Assembly (NCBI RefSeq): GCF_017744045.1
Contig: NZ_JAGHRD010000001.1
Length of the DNA: 64,000 nucleotides
DNA from: Pelagimonas sp017744045
GTDB lineage: Bacteria > Pseudomonadota > Alphaproteobacteria > Rhodobacterales > Rhodobacteraceae
Strand: one strand, 5' to 3'
Notes under the pieces: model-generated
Told to the model about the DNA's origin: nothing
What the model saw: only the letters and a program-made list of their open reading frames with translations
The model's database searches: none
Program-made: the position numbers and the translations under genes
Shown: positions 44,221 to 53,027 of the stretch, piece by piece
Position numbering within the stretch: the stretch's first letter is position 1
Layout of the letters: every line of letters begins with the position of its first letter

Positions 44221-45585
44221 ATGACAAGAGAGCAATGGGGCGCGTTGCAAGAGCAGATTTGCAATACGATTGGGCAAAACAACTACAAGACCTGGATCAA
44301 GCCACTTTCTTTTGTAGGTATCAGTGACAGGGGTGTTGTGACCCTGAACGCACCGACCAGCTTTTTCGGCTCTTACGTGTCCCAGAACTTTGGGGACATG
44401 TTGTTGGCCCAGATTTCGACAATGGCACCTCAAGTGCGTCGCATCGCCTATGAGGTCGCGGCAGCCAATGGCGCAGCGGCGGCCCCATCACCGGCGGCCG
44501 AGTCCGAAGAGGTGAAACCGGCTGAGGCCCCGGCCCCCAAGGAATTGCCAGGCGCGCCTTTGGATGCGCGCTTTACCTTTGATACGTTTGTTGTCGGTAA
44601 GCCGAACGAATTGGCCCATGCCGCAGCCAAGCGTGTTGCCGAAGGCGGCCCCGTTACCTTCAACCCGCTCTTCCTTTATGGTGGCGTTGGTCTGGGCAAA
44701 ACGCACCTCATGCATGCGATTGCCCACGAGTTGAGCGCGCGCAATCCGCAGCTGACCGTGCTGTATCTTTCAGCGGAACAGTTCATGTATCGCTTTGTGC
44801 AGGCTTTGCGCGAACGCAAGATGATGGACTTCAAAGAGATGTTCCGCTCGGTTGACGTCTTGATGGTTGATGACGTGCAATTCATCGCTGGCAAGGATTC
44901 CACGCAGGAAGAGTTCTTTCACACCTTCAACGCGCTGGTGGATCAGAACAAACAGATCATCATTTCGGCGGATCGCGCCCCGGATGAGATCAAGGATTTG
45001 GAAAACCGCATCCGTTCGCGCCTGCAATCGGGTCTGGTGGTGGACCTGCACCCGACCGACTATGAATTGCGTCTTGGTATCTTGCAGTCCAAGGTCGAGA
45101 CCTATCGCAGCATGTATCCAAGTCTCGAGATCGAGAATGGCGTGCTGGAATTCCTCGCCCATCGTATCAGCACCAATGTGCGCGTGCTCGAAGGGGCGCT
45201 GACCCGTTTGTTTGCCTTTGCTTCGTTGGTGGGCAAGCCGATCAATATGGATCTGGTACAGGACAGCCTGTCGGATGTGCTGCGCGCTTCGGAACGCAAG
45301 ATCTCGATCGACGAGATTCAGCGCAAGGTGGCCGAGCATTACAACATTCGCCTGTCCGACATGATTGGTCCGAAACGTGTGCGCACCTTTGCCCGTCCGC
45401 GTCAGATAGCGATGTATCTGTGCAAGCAGCTGACCTCGCGCTCTTTGCCAGAAATTGGTCGTCGTTTTGGCGGTCGTGACCACACCACTGTCATGCACGG
45501 CGTGCGTCGTATCGAAGAGCTGCGCCAATCCGACGGTCAGATTGACGAAGACGTGGAAATGCTGCGTCGCGCGCTTGAGGCGTAA
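44221..45585 (+). CDS. dnaA: chromosomal replication initiator DnaA
   Basis: 454 residues. Domain I about 1-80, a Pro/Ala/Glu linker to about 112, AAA+ domain with Walker A GGVGLGKT (154-161) and Walker B LMVDD (214-218), and the DNA-binding domain IV with LPEIGRRFGGRDHTTVMHGVRR near residue 420. ATG at 44221 has an AAGGAAACGGGG lead. dnaN follows 176 bp later, then recF and gyrB. Confidence 0.98.
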   Translation: MTREQWGALQEQICNTIGQNNYKTWIKPLSFVGISDRGVVTLNAPTSFFGSYVSQNFGDMLLAQISTMAPQVRRIAYEVAAANGAAAAPSPAAESEEVKPAEAPAPKELPGAPLDARFTFDTFVVGKPNELAHAAAKRVAEGGPVTFNPLFLYGGVGLGKTHLMHAIAHELSARNPQLTVLYLSAEQFMYRFVQALRERKMMDFKEMFRSVDVLMVDDVQFIAGKDSTQEEFFHTFNALVDQNKQIIISADRAPDEIKDLENRIRSRLQSGLVVDLHPTDYELRLGILQSKVETYRSMYPSLEIENGVLEFLAHRISTNVRVLEGALTRLFAFASLVGKPINMDLVQDSLSDVLRASERKISIDEIQRKVAEHYNIRLSDMIGPKRVRTFARPRQIAMYLCKQLTSRSLPEIGRRFGGRDHTTVMHGVRRIEELRQSDGQIDEDVEMLRRALEA

Positions 45586-45635
45586 CGGGCTATTTCACTC
45601 TCGCAATGGGACAATGACACAACAGGTGACAACAT

Positions 45636-45653
45636 GGCCGCCCTCGGGCGGCC
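45636..45653 (+). terminator. GC-rich palindrome after dnaA
   Basis: GGCCGCCC and GGGCGGCC form an 8-bp stem with a 2-base loop, 50 bp after the dnaA stop. No T run follows; it may weaken read-through into dnaN. Confidence 0.45.
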
Positions 45654-45761
45654 AGTTGCACTTGACGCCCCTTTAAAACAATCAGACAAATCGTAAAAAC
45701 GGGCTTGGAGCGCGGGGCCGACCGGTCTAGGGTGCGCATCCGGCTAGCGGAGAGATGGGCG

Positions 45762-46880
45762 ATGAAGATCAGCATTGAACGCGCCACGCTTTTGCGTGCA
45801 GTGGCACAGGCACAATCCGTTGTGGAGCGCCGCAACACTATTCCGATCCTGGCCAATGTGCTGATCGATGCCGAGGGTGATACCGTCACTTTCCGCGCCA
45901 CCGATTTGGATATCGAAGTGCTGGACAAAGCACCGGCCAAAGTGGGCCGCGCGGGTGGAACAACCGTTTCCGCCGTCACCCTGCACGAGATTGTGCGCAA
46001 ACTGCCGGATGGCGCTTTGGTCGAGCTGGAAGAAGACAGCGCCGCCGGCCGTCTGTCGGTGTCTGCGGGCCGCTCGAACTTCTCGCTGGCGACCCTGCCG
46101 CGCGAAGACTTCCCGATCATGGCGTCGTCGGAATATAGCAGCAACTTTAAGGCCAAGGCCGAAGTGCTGCGCCGGTTGTTCGACAAGTCGAAATTCGCGA
46201 TTTCGACCGAAGAAACCCGTTACTATTTGAACGGCGTTTATATGCATATTGCTGATGCGGATGGCGGCCAGGTGCTGCGCTGCGTTGCAACAGATGGTCA
46301 CCGTCTGGCACGCATTGACGCCGATCTGCCCGAAGGGGCCACGGAAATGGCTGGCGTGATCGTACCACGTAAAACCGTGGGTGAGCTGCGCAAGCTGCTG
46401 GACGAAGACGATATGGACATCGCGGTGTCCGTTTCTGAGACCAAAGTGCGCTTTGCCACACCTGAGATCACCCTGACCTCTAAGGTCATTGACGGAACCT
46501 TCCCGGATTACACCCGCGTGATCCCGCAAGGGAACACCCGCAAACTCGAAGTGGATGCGAGCGATTTTGCCAAGGCGGTTGACCGAGTGGCGACCGTTTC
46601 GTCTGAACGTTCCCGCGCGGTCAAGCTGCAACTGGACGAAGATCGCCTGATCCTCTCTGTGAATGCACCTGATAGCGGTGCTGCCGAGGAAGAGCTGGCC
46701 GTGGCCTATGGTGATGAACGGCTGGAAATCGGGTTCAACGCGAAATACCTGTTGGAAATCGCCAGCCAGGTGGATCGCGAAAATGCGGTCTTCCTGTTCA
46801 ACTCGTCGGGCGACCCCGCCTTGATGCGTGAAGGCAATGACACAACGGCTGTTTACGTCGTCATGCCGATGCGCGTCTGA
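45762..46880 (+). CDS. dnaN: DNA polymerase III beta sliding clamp
   Basis: 372 residues from the ATG at 45762 after GGAGAG; a frame from 45705 is longer but lacks a site. MKISIERATLLRAVAQAQSVVERRNTIPILANV is the typical start, and NDTTAVYVVMPMRV the typical end that forms the partner-binding cleft. Three clamp domains are present. Confidence 0.98.
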   Translation: MKISIERATLLRAVAQAQSVVERRNTIPILANVLIDAEGDTVTFRATDLDIEVLDKAPAKVGRAGGTTVSAVTLHEIVRKLPDGALVELEEDSAAGRLSVSAGRSNFSLATLPREDFPIMASSEYSSNFKAKAEVLRRLFDKSKFAISTEETRYYLNGVYMHIADADGGQVLRCVATDGHRLARIDADLPEGATEMAGVIVPRKTVGELRKLLDEDDMDIAVSVSETKVRFATPEITLTSKVIDGTFPDYTRVIPQGNTRKLEVDASDFAKAVDRVATVSSERSRAVKLQLDEDRLILSVNAPDSGAAEEELAVAYGDERLEIGFNAKYLLEIASQVDRENAVFLFNSSGDPALMREGNDTTAVYVVMPMRV

Positions 46881-46905
46881 TTTGGGTTTTCGGTGAAAAC
46901 CCAAA
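46881..46905 (+). terminator. perfect 11-bp hairpin after dnaN
   Basis: TTTGGGTTTTC-GGT-GAAAACCCAAA starts on the base after the dnaN stop. It is followed by the intergenic sequence listed next instead of a T run. Confidence 0.55.
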
Positions 46906-46934
46906 GGCCTCCGGCGGGAGTATTTGTCACCAAG
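46906..46934 (+). repeat. Rhodobacteraceae-type intergenic repeat (one copy)
   Basis: The GGCCTCCGGCGGGAGTATTT stretch with a following CCAAGAAGAAG tail is a sequence I recall as frequent at gene ends in Rhodobacteraceae. Only one copy was noticed in this window, so the repeat status rests on memory. CTCC and GGAG can pair within it. Confidence 0.45.
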
Positions 46935-46948
46935 AAGAAGGCAGGGGC

Positions 46949-48052
46949 ATGGGCGCTCTCTATCTCTCGCACCTGACCCTGTCGCATTTCCGGTCGCACA
47001 AACTGGTGCGTTTGGATCTGGATGCGCGCCCGGTGGCGATTTACGGATCGAACGGCGCTGGGAAAACCAACCTGATCGAAGCGGTATCCCTGTTTTCGCC
47101 CGGGCGCGGATTGCGTCGAGCGTCGGCGCAGGATATGGCGCGCCGCCCCGAGGCGTTGGGTTGGAAGCTGCACGGCCTGCTGAACACGCCGACAAGCACC
47201 CATGAGATCGACATCACCTCCGAGGCAGGGGCTGCGCGTCAGGTACAGATCGACAGCAAATCGGTGCCGCAAACCGCTTTGGCGTCTCTGGTGCGGGTGC
47301 TGTGGCTGATCCCGGCTATGGACCGGCTTTGGATCGAAGGGGCTGAGGGCCGCCGCCGCTTTCTTGACCGGATGGTGTTGTCCTTTTTTCCCGGACACGC
47401 GGAAGATTCACTGACTTACGAAAAATCCATGCGTGAGCGTAACCGGCTGTTGAAAGAGCAGGTGCGTGATGCCCATTGGTATGCGGTGTTGGAAAAGCAG
47501 ATGGCCGCCACCGGGGCCGCCATTCACGCCAATCGTGTCGCCACATTGCAGCGTCTGGCTGAGGCGCAGGCCGGGGCGGAAACGCAATTCCCCTCGGCCC
47601 AGCTTGAGCTGCAGCAAAGCGAAGGCACGATGCCCGAGACCGAGGCGGATCTGCTGGAGGCGTTTCAGGAAAGCCGATTTCGCGATATGGCCGCCGGGCG
47701 GACGCTTGTCGGGCCGCATCGCAGTGACATGTATGGCATGTATGCGGATAAGGGGATCGCAGCCTCTGACTGCTCAACCGGGGAACAAAAAGCCCTGCTG
47801 ATTTCGCTGATCCTGTCAAATGCCCGCGCCCTTGCCGCCGATATCGGTGCGCCGCCGATCCTTTTGCTGGACGAGGTTGCTGCGCATTTGGATGCGGGGC
47901 GGCGCGCGGCGCTTTATGATGAGATTTGCGCGTTGGGGGCGCAGGCCTGGATGACGGGTACCGGGCCAGAACTCTTTGCGGATCTTGGGGATCGTGCGCA
48001 ATATCTGGAGGTGGATGATACGACTGGCGGCTCTCAGGTTCAGATCAAATGA
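46949..48052 (+). CDS. recF: DNA replication and repair protein RecF
   Basis: SMC-like ATPase that loads RecA at gaps. 367 residues. Walker A GSNGAGKT at 33-40; the signature and Walker B near the C-terminus, STGEQKALLISLIL and LLLDEVAAHLD. The start lies 44 bp after the dnaN hairpin. The stop overlaps the GNAT gene by 4 bases. Confidence 0.96.
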   Translation: MGALYLSHLTLSHFRSHKLVRLDLDARPVAIYGSNGAGKTNLIEAVSLFSPGRGLRRASAQDMARRPEALGWKLHGLLNTPTSTHEIDITSEAGAARQVQIDSKSVPQTALASLVRVLWLIPAMDRLWIEGAEGRRRFLDRMVLSFFPGHAEDSLTYEKSMRERNRLLKEQVRDAHWYAVLEKQMAATGAAIHANRVATLQRLAEAQAGAETQFPSAQLELQQSEGTMPETEADLLEAFQESRFRDMAAGRTLVGPHRSDMYGMYADKGIAASDCSTGEQKALLISLILSNARALAADIGAPPILLLDEVAAHLDAGRRAALYDEICALGAQAWMTGTGPELFADLGDRAQYLEVDDTTGGSQVQIK

Positions 48053-48570
48053 TCGAGGTGATCCCGGAAGTCGAGCTAAGCGCACAGGACGAGACCCAGA
48101 TCGCAGAGGTGATCCGCGAGTGTTTTCCAACTGACTATGCCGGTCGGAGCTTTTACCAGCAGCGCCCGCATCTGCGGGTGGTGAGGCGCGAGCAAGTGAT
48201 TATTGCGCAGATCTCTGTTTTCTATCGCTCCATCAGGCTTGGCGGCGTGCTCGTGCCGATCATCGGCATTGGTGATGTGGCCTGTTTGTCGGATCATCGC
48301 GGCCAGGGGATTGGCAGTGCGTTGATGGCGCGGGCTTTGGAATTGGGCGCGCAGAGCCAGGCGGAATTTGCGCTGCTTTTCGGCAAGCGCACGCTTTATG
48401 ACCGGGCTGGATTCGTGGCGCAAAAGAACCCTTATTTGTGTGTCGATATGACGGGCGCTGAGACAAATGAGCTGGCGCAGCGGGATGCCAATTTCCTCAT
48501 GGTGCACCCCCTGAAATCGCGGAATTGGCCAGAGGGTGGGCAAGTCGATTTTCTCGGACCGCTGTTCTAA
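48049..48570 (+). CDS. GNAT-family N-acetyltransferase
   Basis: 173 residues, coupled to recF by an ATGA overlap. The acetyl-CoA motif A is ACLSDHRGQGIGSALMARALELG (about residues 75-97; RGQGIGSA is the pyrophosphate loop). LFGKRTLYDRAGF is motif B. The substrate cannot be told. An acetyltransferase between recF and gyrB is not part of the E. coli order. Confidence 0.88.
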   Translation: MIEVIPEVELSAQDETQIAEVIRECFPTDYAGRSFYQQRPHLRVVRREQVIIAQISVFYRSIRLGGVLVPIIGIGDVACLSDHRGQGIGSALMARALELGAQSQAEFALLFGKRTLYDRAGFVAQKNPYLCVDMTGAETNELAQRDANFLMVHPLKSRNWPEGGQVDFLGPLF

Positions 48571-48680
48571 GGCAGGCACGCTGCAAAACCTGCGCGCAAG
48601 CGGCAATATATTGTGTCTCTTACGTGACAAACCTACATCTTATCGCTATAAATCGGGACAAAATAACAAAGGATGGCGGC

Positions 48681-51116
48681 ATGTCCGAACCCGCAGGCGC
48701 ACCTGAAGAATACGGCGCGGATTCCATTAAAGTTCTCAAAGGCTTGGAGGCGGTTCGCAAACGCCCCGGCATGTATATCGGTGACACCGATGATGGCTCT
48801 GGCCTGCATCACATGGTCTATGAGGTTGTCGATAACGGTATCGACGAGGCGCTGGCCAAACATGCGGATTATGTGAAAGTCAAAATCCACGCGGATTCCA
48901 GTGTCTCTGTGCGCGATAATGGCCGTGGGATTCCGGTTGATCTTCATCCCGAAGAGGGCGTTTCCGCCGCCGAGGTCATCATGACTCAGCTCCATGCGGG
49001 CGGTAAGTTTGACAGTAACTCCTACAAGGTGTCGGGCGGTCTGCACGGTGTGGGTGTGTCTGTTGTGAACGCGCTGTCGGTCTGGCTGGAATTGCGCATC
49101 TGGCGCAATGGTAAGGAACACTATGCCAAGTTCGAACATGGCGATTGTACCGAACATCTGACCGTTGTTGGCGATGCCGATGGCGAAACAGGGACCGAAG
49201 TGCGTTTCCTTGCCTCTGCAAAGACCCAAGACCCCGAGGGCACGTTCTCAAACCTCGATTATTCCTTTGAGACGCTGGAAAAGCGTCTACGCGAGCTGGC
49301 TTTCCTGAATTCAGGCGTGCGGATTATCCTTGAGGATGAGCGCCCCGCCGAACCGCTGAAATCTGAGCTATTCTTTGAGGGTGGTGTAAAGGAGTTCGTT
49401 AAGTACCTTGACCGCTCCAAGCAGTCGGTGATGCCCGAACCGGTTTATATCAACGGTGAAAAGGATGAGATCGGCGTTGAAATCGCCATGTGGTGGAATG
49501 ACAGCTATCACGAAAACGTCCTGCCTTTTACCAACAACATCCCGCAGCGTGATGGCGGCACACACTTGGCCGGTTTCCGCGGCGCGCTGACCCGTCAGAT
49601 TTCCAAATACGCGCAGGAAAGCGGGATCGCCAAGAAAGAGAAAGTGTCTTTCACCGGGGATGATGCGCGCGAAGGGCTGACAGCGGTTCTTTCGGTCAAA
49701 GTGCCGGATCCGAAATTCTCGTCTCAGACCAAGGACAAGCTGGTTTCCTCGGAGGTGCGCCCGGCGGTCGAAGCTCTGATGAATGAAAAGCTGTCAGAGT
49801 GGTTTGAAGAGAACCCCAACGAGGCCAAGCAGATCGTTGGCAAGATCATTGAGGCCGCACTGGCGCGTGAAGCCGCCCGCAAGGCGCGCGAACTAACGCG
49901 CCGCAAGACCGCTATGGATGTGAACTACCTTGCTGGTAAACTAAAGGACTGCTCGGAAAAAGATCCGTCGAAAACCGAAGTTTTCCTCGTCGAGGGGGAT
50001 TCGGCCGGCGGCTCGGCTCAGACAGGACGGGATCGGAAAACGCAGGCCATTCTGCCGTTGCGAGGTAAAATCCTAAACGTAGAGCGTGCCCGGTTTGACC
50101 GCATGCTGGGTAGCCAGGAAATTGGCAACCTTGTGGTTGCGCTTGGCACTGGCATCGGCCGCGATGAATTCAACATCGAAAAGCTGCGCTACCACAAGAT
50201 CGTCATTATGACCGATGCTGATGTGGACGGCGCGCATATTCGCACGCTCTTGCTGACCTTCTTCTACCGTCAGATGCCAGAGCTGATCGAAGGCGGTTAC
50301 CTTTATATTGCGCAACCGCCGCTGTTCAAAGTTTCGCGCGGCAAGTCCGAGGTTTACCTCAAGGATCAGACAGCCCTGGATGATCACCTGGTCCATCAGG
50401 GTATCGAAGGCGCGCAGCTGAAATTGGGCACTGGCGAAGTCATCGTTGGCCAGGATCTGGCCCGCGTTGTGGACGAGGCGCGCCAGCTGCGCCGGGTCAT
50501 CGAAGCCTTCCCGACTCACTACCCGCGTCACATCCTGGAACAGGCTGCTGTTGCCGGTGCTTTTGTTCCCGGCGCAGTTGATTCGGATTTGCAGGGCGTG
50601 GCGGATAAAGTTGCCGCACGCCTCGACTTGGTTGCGCTGGAATATGAGCGCGGTTGGCAGGGGCGCATCACTCAGGACAAAGGCATTCGTCTGGCGCGTA
50701 TCCTGCGCGGCGTCGAAGAAGTGCGCACCATGGATGGTCCGATGTTGCGGTCCGGTGAGGCACGCAAAACCGGCAGCTTTACCGAGAGTTTGCAGTCGAT
50801 TTACGGCACCTCGGCAACGCTGGAACGCAAGGACCGTTTGCAAGTGATCAACGGACCGCTTGAACTGCTCAAGACAATCCTTGAAGAGGGCGAAAAAGGT
50901 CTTTCTCTTCAACGCTATAAAGGTTTGGGCGAAATGAATCCCGACCAGCTTTGGGAGACCACGCTAGACCCGGATGCGCGGACTTTGTTGAAGGTGACCA
51001 TCGACGATATGGCCGAGGCGGACGATCTGTTTACCAAGCTGATGGGTGATGTGGTTGAGCCACGCCGCGACTTTATCCAGCAAAACGCGCTGAGCGTTGA
51101 AAACCTGGATTTCTAA
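48681..51116 (+). CDS. gyrB: DNA gyrase subunit B
   Basis: ATPase subunit of gyrase. 811 residues from the ATG at 48681 after AAAGGA; a longer frame from 48525 overlaps the GNAT gene and is not real. GHKL ATPase motifs: E48 in YEVVDNGIDEA and GGLHGVGVSVVNAL. TOPRIM: VEGDSAGGSAQTGRDRKTQA and MTDADVDGAHIRTLLLTFFY. Ends ENLDF. Followed by a terminator. Confidence 0.98.
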   Translation: MSEPAGAPEEYGADSIKVLKGLEAVRKRPGMYIGDTDDGSGLHHMVYEVVDNGIDEALAKHADYVKVKIHADSSVSVRDNGRGIPVDLHPEEGVSAAEVIMTQLHAGGKFDSNSYKVSGGLHGVGVSVVNALSVWLELRIWRNGKEHYAKFEHGDCTEHLTVVGDADGETGTEVRFLASAKTQDPEGTFSNLDYSFETLEKRLRELAFLNSGVRIILEDERPAEPLKSELFFEGGVKEFVKYLDRSKQSVMPEPVYINGEKDEIGVEIAMWWNDSYHENVLPFTNNIPQRDGGTHLAGFRGALTRQISKYAQESGIAKKEKVSFTGDDAREGLTAVLSVKVPDPKFSSQTKDKLVSSEVRPAVEALMNEKLSEWFEENPNEAKQIVGKIIEAALAREAARKARELTRRKTAMDVNYLAGKLKDCSEKDPSKTEVFLVEGDSAGGSAQTGRDRKTQAILPLRGKILNVERARFDRMLGSQEIGNLVVALGTGIGRDEFNIEKLRYHKIVIMTDADVDGAHIRTLLLTFFYRQMPELIEGGYLYIAQPPLFKVSRGKSEVYLKDQTALDDHLVHQGIEGAQLKLGTGEVIVGQDLARVVDEARQLRRVIEAFPTHYPRHILEQAAVAGAFVPGAVDSDLQGVADKVAARLDLVALEYERGWQGRITQDKGIRLARILRGVEEVRTMDGPMLRSGEARKTGSFTESLQSIYGTSATLERKDRLQVINGPLELLKTILEEGEKGLSLQRYKGLGEMNPDQLWETTLDPDARTLLKVTIDDMAEADDLFTKLMGDVVEPRRDFIQQNALSVENLDF

Positions 51117-51136
51117 GTAAGCCAATATGAGGCTTC

Positions 51137-51171
51137 AAAGGCGGCGTTTGGCGAGAGCCAGCGCCGCCTTT
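51137..51171 (+). terminator. terminator after gyrB
   Basis: AAAGGCGGCG pairs with CGCCGCCTTT, with an inner GGC-GAGA-GCC. The tail TTTCATTTT follows. 20 bp after the gyrB stop. Confidence 0.85.
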
Positions 51172-51264
51172 CATTTTAAGGTAGAGCATCCCCCAAAAAG
51201 CCTGGGATCGCTCCCCCAACCAGAGCTTGTGTGATCTGTCAGAGGTAACAGGGTGACAGAAGCG

Positions 51265-51293
51265 TTAAGATTTGTTATTTTTGCGTGTATAAT
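51265..51293 (+). promoter_or_regulatory. sigma-70-type promoter of the secreted-protein pair
   Basis: TTAAGA, 17 bases, TATAAT, about 84 bp before the next ATG. The -10 box is a perfect match. The stretch is unusually AT rich for this window. Confidence 0.65.
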
Positions 51294-51376
51294 TTTAGTA
51301 TCATGCCCTAAGGTCACCTTTGTGGTGTGACGAGTTTGTGTTTCATCAAGTCGATACATACACAGGGAACAGATTA

Positions 51377-51784
51377 ATGCGTTTGTTTTTCGCGGTACTC
51401 GCTGCTTTTGTGAGCTTTGCCTCTTTGGCCGGTGCCAGTAATGTTGATCCAGTCCAGCAGCACAATTCAAACGCCGTGTGGTTTGAAAACTGGGTTGGGT
51501 TGCAAAATGCGACGCTGACTGTTGCCGCACCAAACGGGAAACTCACTTCCGTTTTTGCGAAATCTGGCACTCCGGTATACGAATTGGAACGTGGTCAGGC
51601 CCTGGATGGTGTGTACCGGTATGAGCTGAGCGCCTCTACGGATGAAAAAGAAGAGATCGTGAATGCGGTCAATAACGGGCGTGACTCCGTGGCAACGTCA
51701 CAGAACAAACCATTCCATATGTCTGGTTCGTTTGTCGTGTCGCGCGGTGTAATCATCACTCCGGAAGAAATCAAAGAAGAATAG
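51377..51784 (+). CDS. small secreted protein of unknown function
   Basis: 135 residues from the ATG at 51377; an in-frame start 19 codons upstream is less likely. A signal peptide ends at about residue 21 (SLAGAS). The mature part has beta-prone stretches (NATLTVAAPNGKLTSVFAK and FHMSGSFVVSRGVII) and an acidic end (PEEIKEE). No cysteine. I do not recognise a family. It precedes the tail-fibre-like gene by 52 bp under the same likely promoter, so the two may work together. Confidence 0.7.
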   Translation: MRLFFAVLAAFVSFASLAGASNVDPVQQHNSNAVWFENWVGLQNATLTVAAPNGKLTSVFAKSGTPVYELERGQALDGVYRYELSASTDEKEEIVNAVNNGRDSVATSQNKPFHMSGSFVVSRGVIITPEEIKEE

Positions 51785-51836
51785 AACGGAACGGTGCCCT
51801 GACGGGTGACCCCTTACAGCAGGGCGAGGAATAGAA

Positions 51837-52967
51837 ATGAGAAATGCCATGAAAAAATCACTTTTTACCAGCGTTGCGGCGCTCGGCTTGGTTGCGAGCA
51901 TCGCGCAAGCTGACCAAGTCATTTTGGACGACCTGATTGTCGACGGCAGTGCCTGCGTCGGTCTGGACTGCGTGAACGGCGAAAGCTTTGGCTTTGACAC
52001 CATCCGGATCAAAGAAAACAACGTCCGTTTTCATTTTCAGGATACGTCATCCTCGGCAAGTTTCCCGACCAATGACTGGCGTTTGACTGCCAATGACAGC
52101 ACAAACGGTGGCGCCAACTATTTGGGTATCGAAGATGTCGATAACAGTCGGTTCCCCTTCCGCGTCGAAGCGGGTGCGCGCAATAATGCCCTTTATGTCG
52201 AAGCCGATGGCGATATTGGGGTAGGCACTGCGAACCCAGCGGTTAATCTCCATGCGGTAGACGGTAACACGCCAACATTGCGTCTGGAGCAGGACGGTTC
52301 CAGCGGCTTTACACCGCAGACCTATGACATTGCTGCCAACGAAGCCAACTTCTTTATCCGCGATGTCACCAACGGCAGCCGTCTTTTCTTCCGCGCCCAA
52401 CCAAGCGCGCCCGAAAACTCGATTTATGTCGCAAATGACGGCGACCTCGGCTTTGGCACAAGCTCCCCTGAAGCGTCTGTTCACATTCGCCGCACCAGTG
52501 CCGCAGCAGGTATTGATATGCTGAAGCTGGAATCGAATGACATCCTCGAGATGATCTTTGAAAACAACAGCGCCACGGCGGCGGTAAATGTCTTCAAATT
52601 CACACACAACGGTAGTGAATTCCGCATCCTGAACCAGGACACAGCCGGTACAACGGAATTCGCACTGGATGAGGATGGGAACCTGTCCCTGCTGGGCAAC
52701 CTGACCGTGAATGTTGGTGGCACACCGTCCAGCTTCCCGGACTATGTCTTTGAAGAAGGTTACAACCTGATGCCGCTCTCCGAAGTGGAAAACTTCATCG
52801 CGGAAAACGGTCACCTGCCACGCATTCCATCGGCATCTGACGTCGCCGAAAACGGCATCAATGTCAGCGAACTGCAGATCGCTCTGCTTGAAAAAGTCGA
52901 AGAGCTGACCCTTTACACGCTGGCTCAGCAAAAGCGCATTGATGAGCTGACCGAACAGCTGCAATAA
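51837..52967 (+). CDS. secreted beta-helix/tail-fibre-like protein
   Basis: 376 residues. Signal peptide (about residues 5-25, ending AQAD), then a Cys pair in GSACVGLDCVNGES. The body has repeated motifs of the type GxGTxxPxxxLH (DIGVGTANPAVNLHAVD and DLGFGTSSPEASVHIRR). The C-terminal 75 residues, MPLSEVENFIAENGHLPRIP then a helix ending LTEQLQ, resemble the end of tail-fibre-like proteins common in marine bacteria and Bacteroidetes. Likely trimeric and on the cell surface, but this is inference. No catalytic Ser-Lys dyad of a true peptidase S74 domain is evident. Confidence 0.72.
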   Translation: MRNAMKKSLFTSVAALGLVASIAQADQVILDDLIVDGSACVGLDCVNGESFGFDTIRIKENNVRFHFQDTSSSASFPTNDWRLTANDSTNGGANYLGIEDVDNSRFPFRVEAGARNNALYVEADGDIGVGTANPAVNLHAVDGNTPTLRLEQDGSSGFTPQTYDIAANEANFFIRDVTNGSRLFFRAQPSAPENSIYVANDGDLGFGTSSPEASVHIRRTSAAAGIDMLKLESNDILEMIFENNSATAAVNVFKFTHNGSEFRILNQDTAGTTEFALDEDGNLSLLGNLTVNVGGTPSSFPDYVFEEGYNLMPLSEVENFIAENGHLPRIPSASDVAENGINVSELQIALLEKVEELTLYTLAQQKRIDELTEQLQ

Positions 52968-52983
52968 GCTGCGGGAAATTTGA

Positions 52984-53018
52984 GAAAGGGCCTTGCTCCT
53001 CACCCGGGGCAGGGCCTT
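52984..53018 (+). terminator. imperfect hairpin after tail-fibre-like gene
   Basis: AAGGGCCTTGCTCC pairs imperfectly with GGGGCAGGGCCTT (a G-G mismatch and a bulge) around TCACCC. The tail AATGCTTTT is weak. It lies between the tail-fibre-like gene and the sulfotransferase. Confidence 0.4.
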
Positions 53019-53027
53019 AATGCTTTT

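Noticed and set aside
45744..47195. 483-codon open frame on the minus strand opposite dnaN
   Set aside because: It is antisense to a certain gene, has no recognisable motif and arises from GC-rich codon bias.
51837..52967. True peptidase S74 (self-cleaving chaperone) domain
   Set aside because: The C-terminus looks related in layout, but I see no clear Ser-Lys catalytic pair, so only a tail-fibre-like label is given.
52047..53003. 318-codon minus-strand frame opposite the tail-fibre-like gene
   Set aside because: No signal, motif or ribosome site; the plus-strand gene has a signal peptide and repeats.
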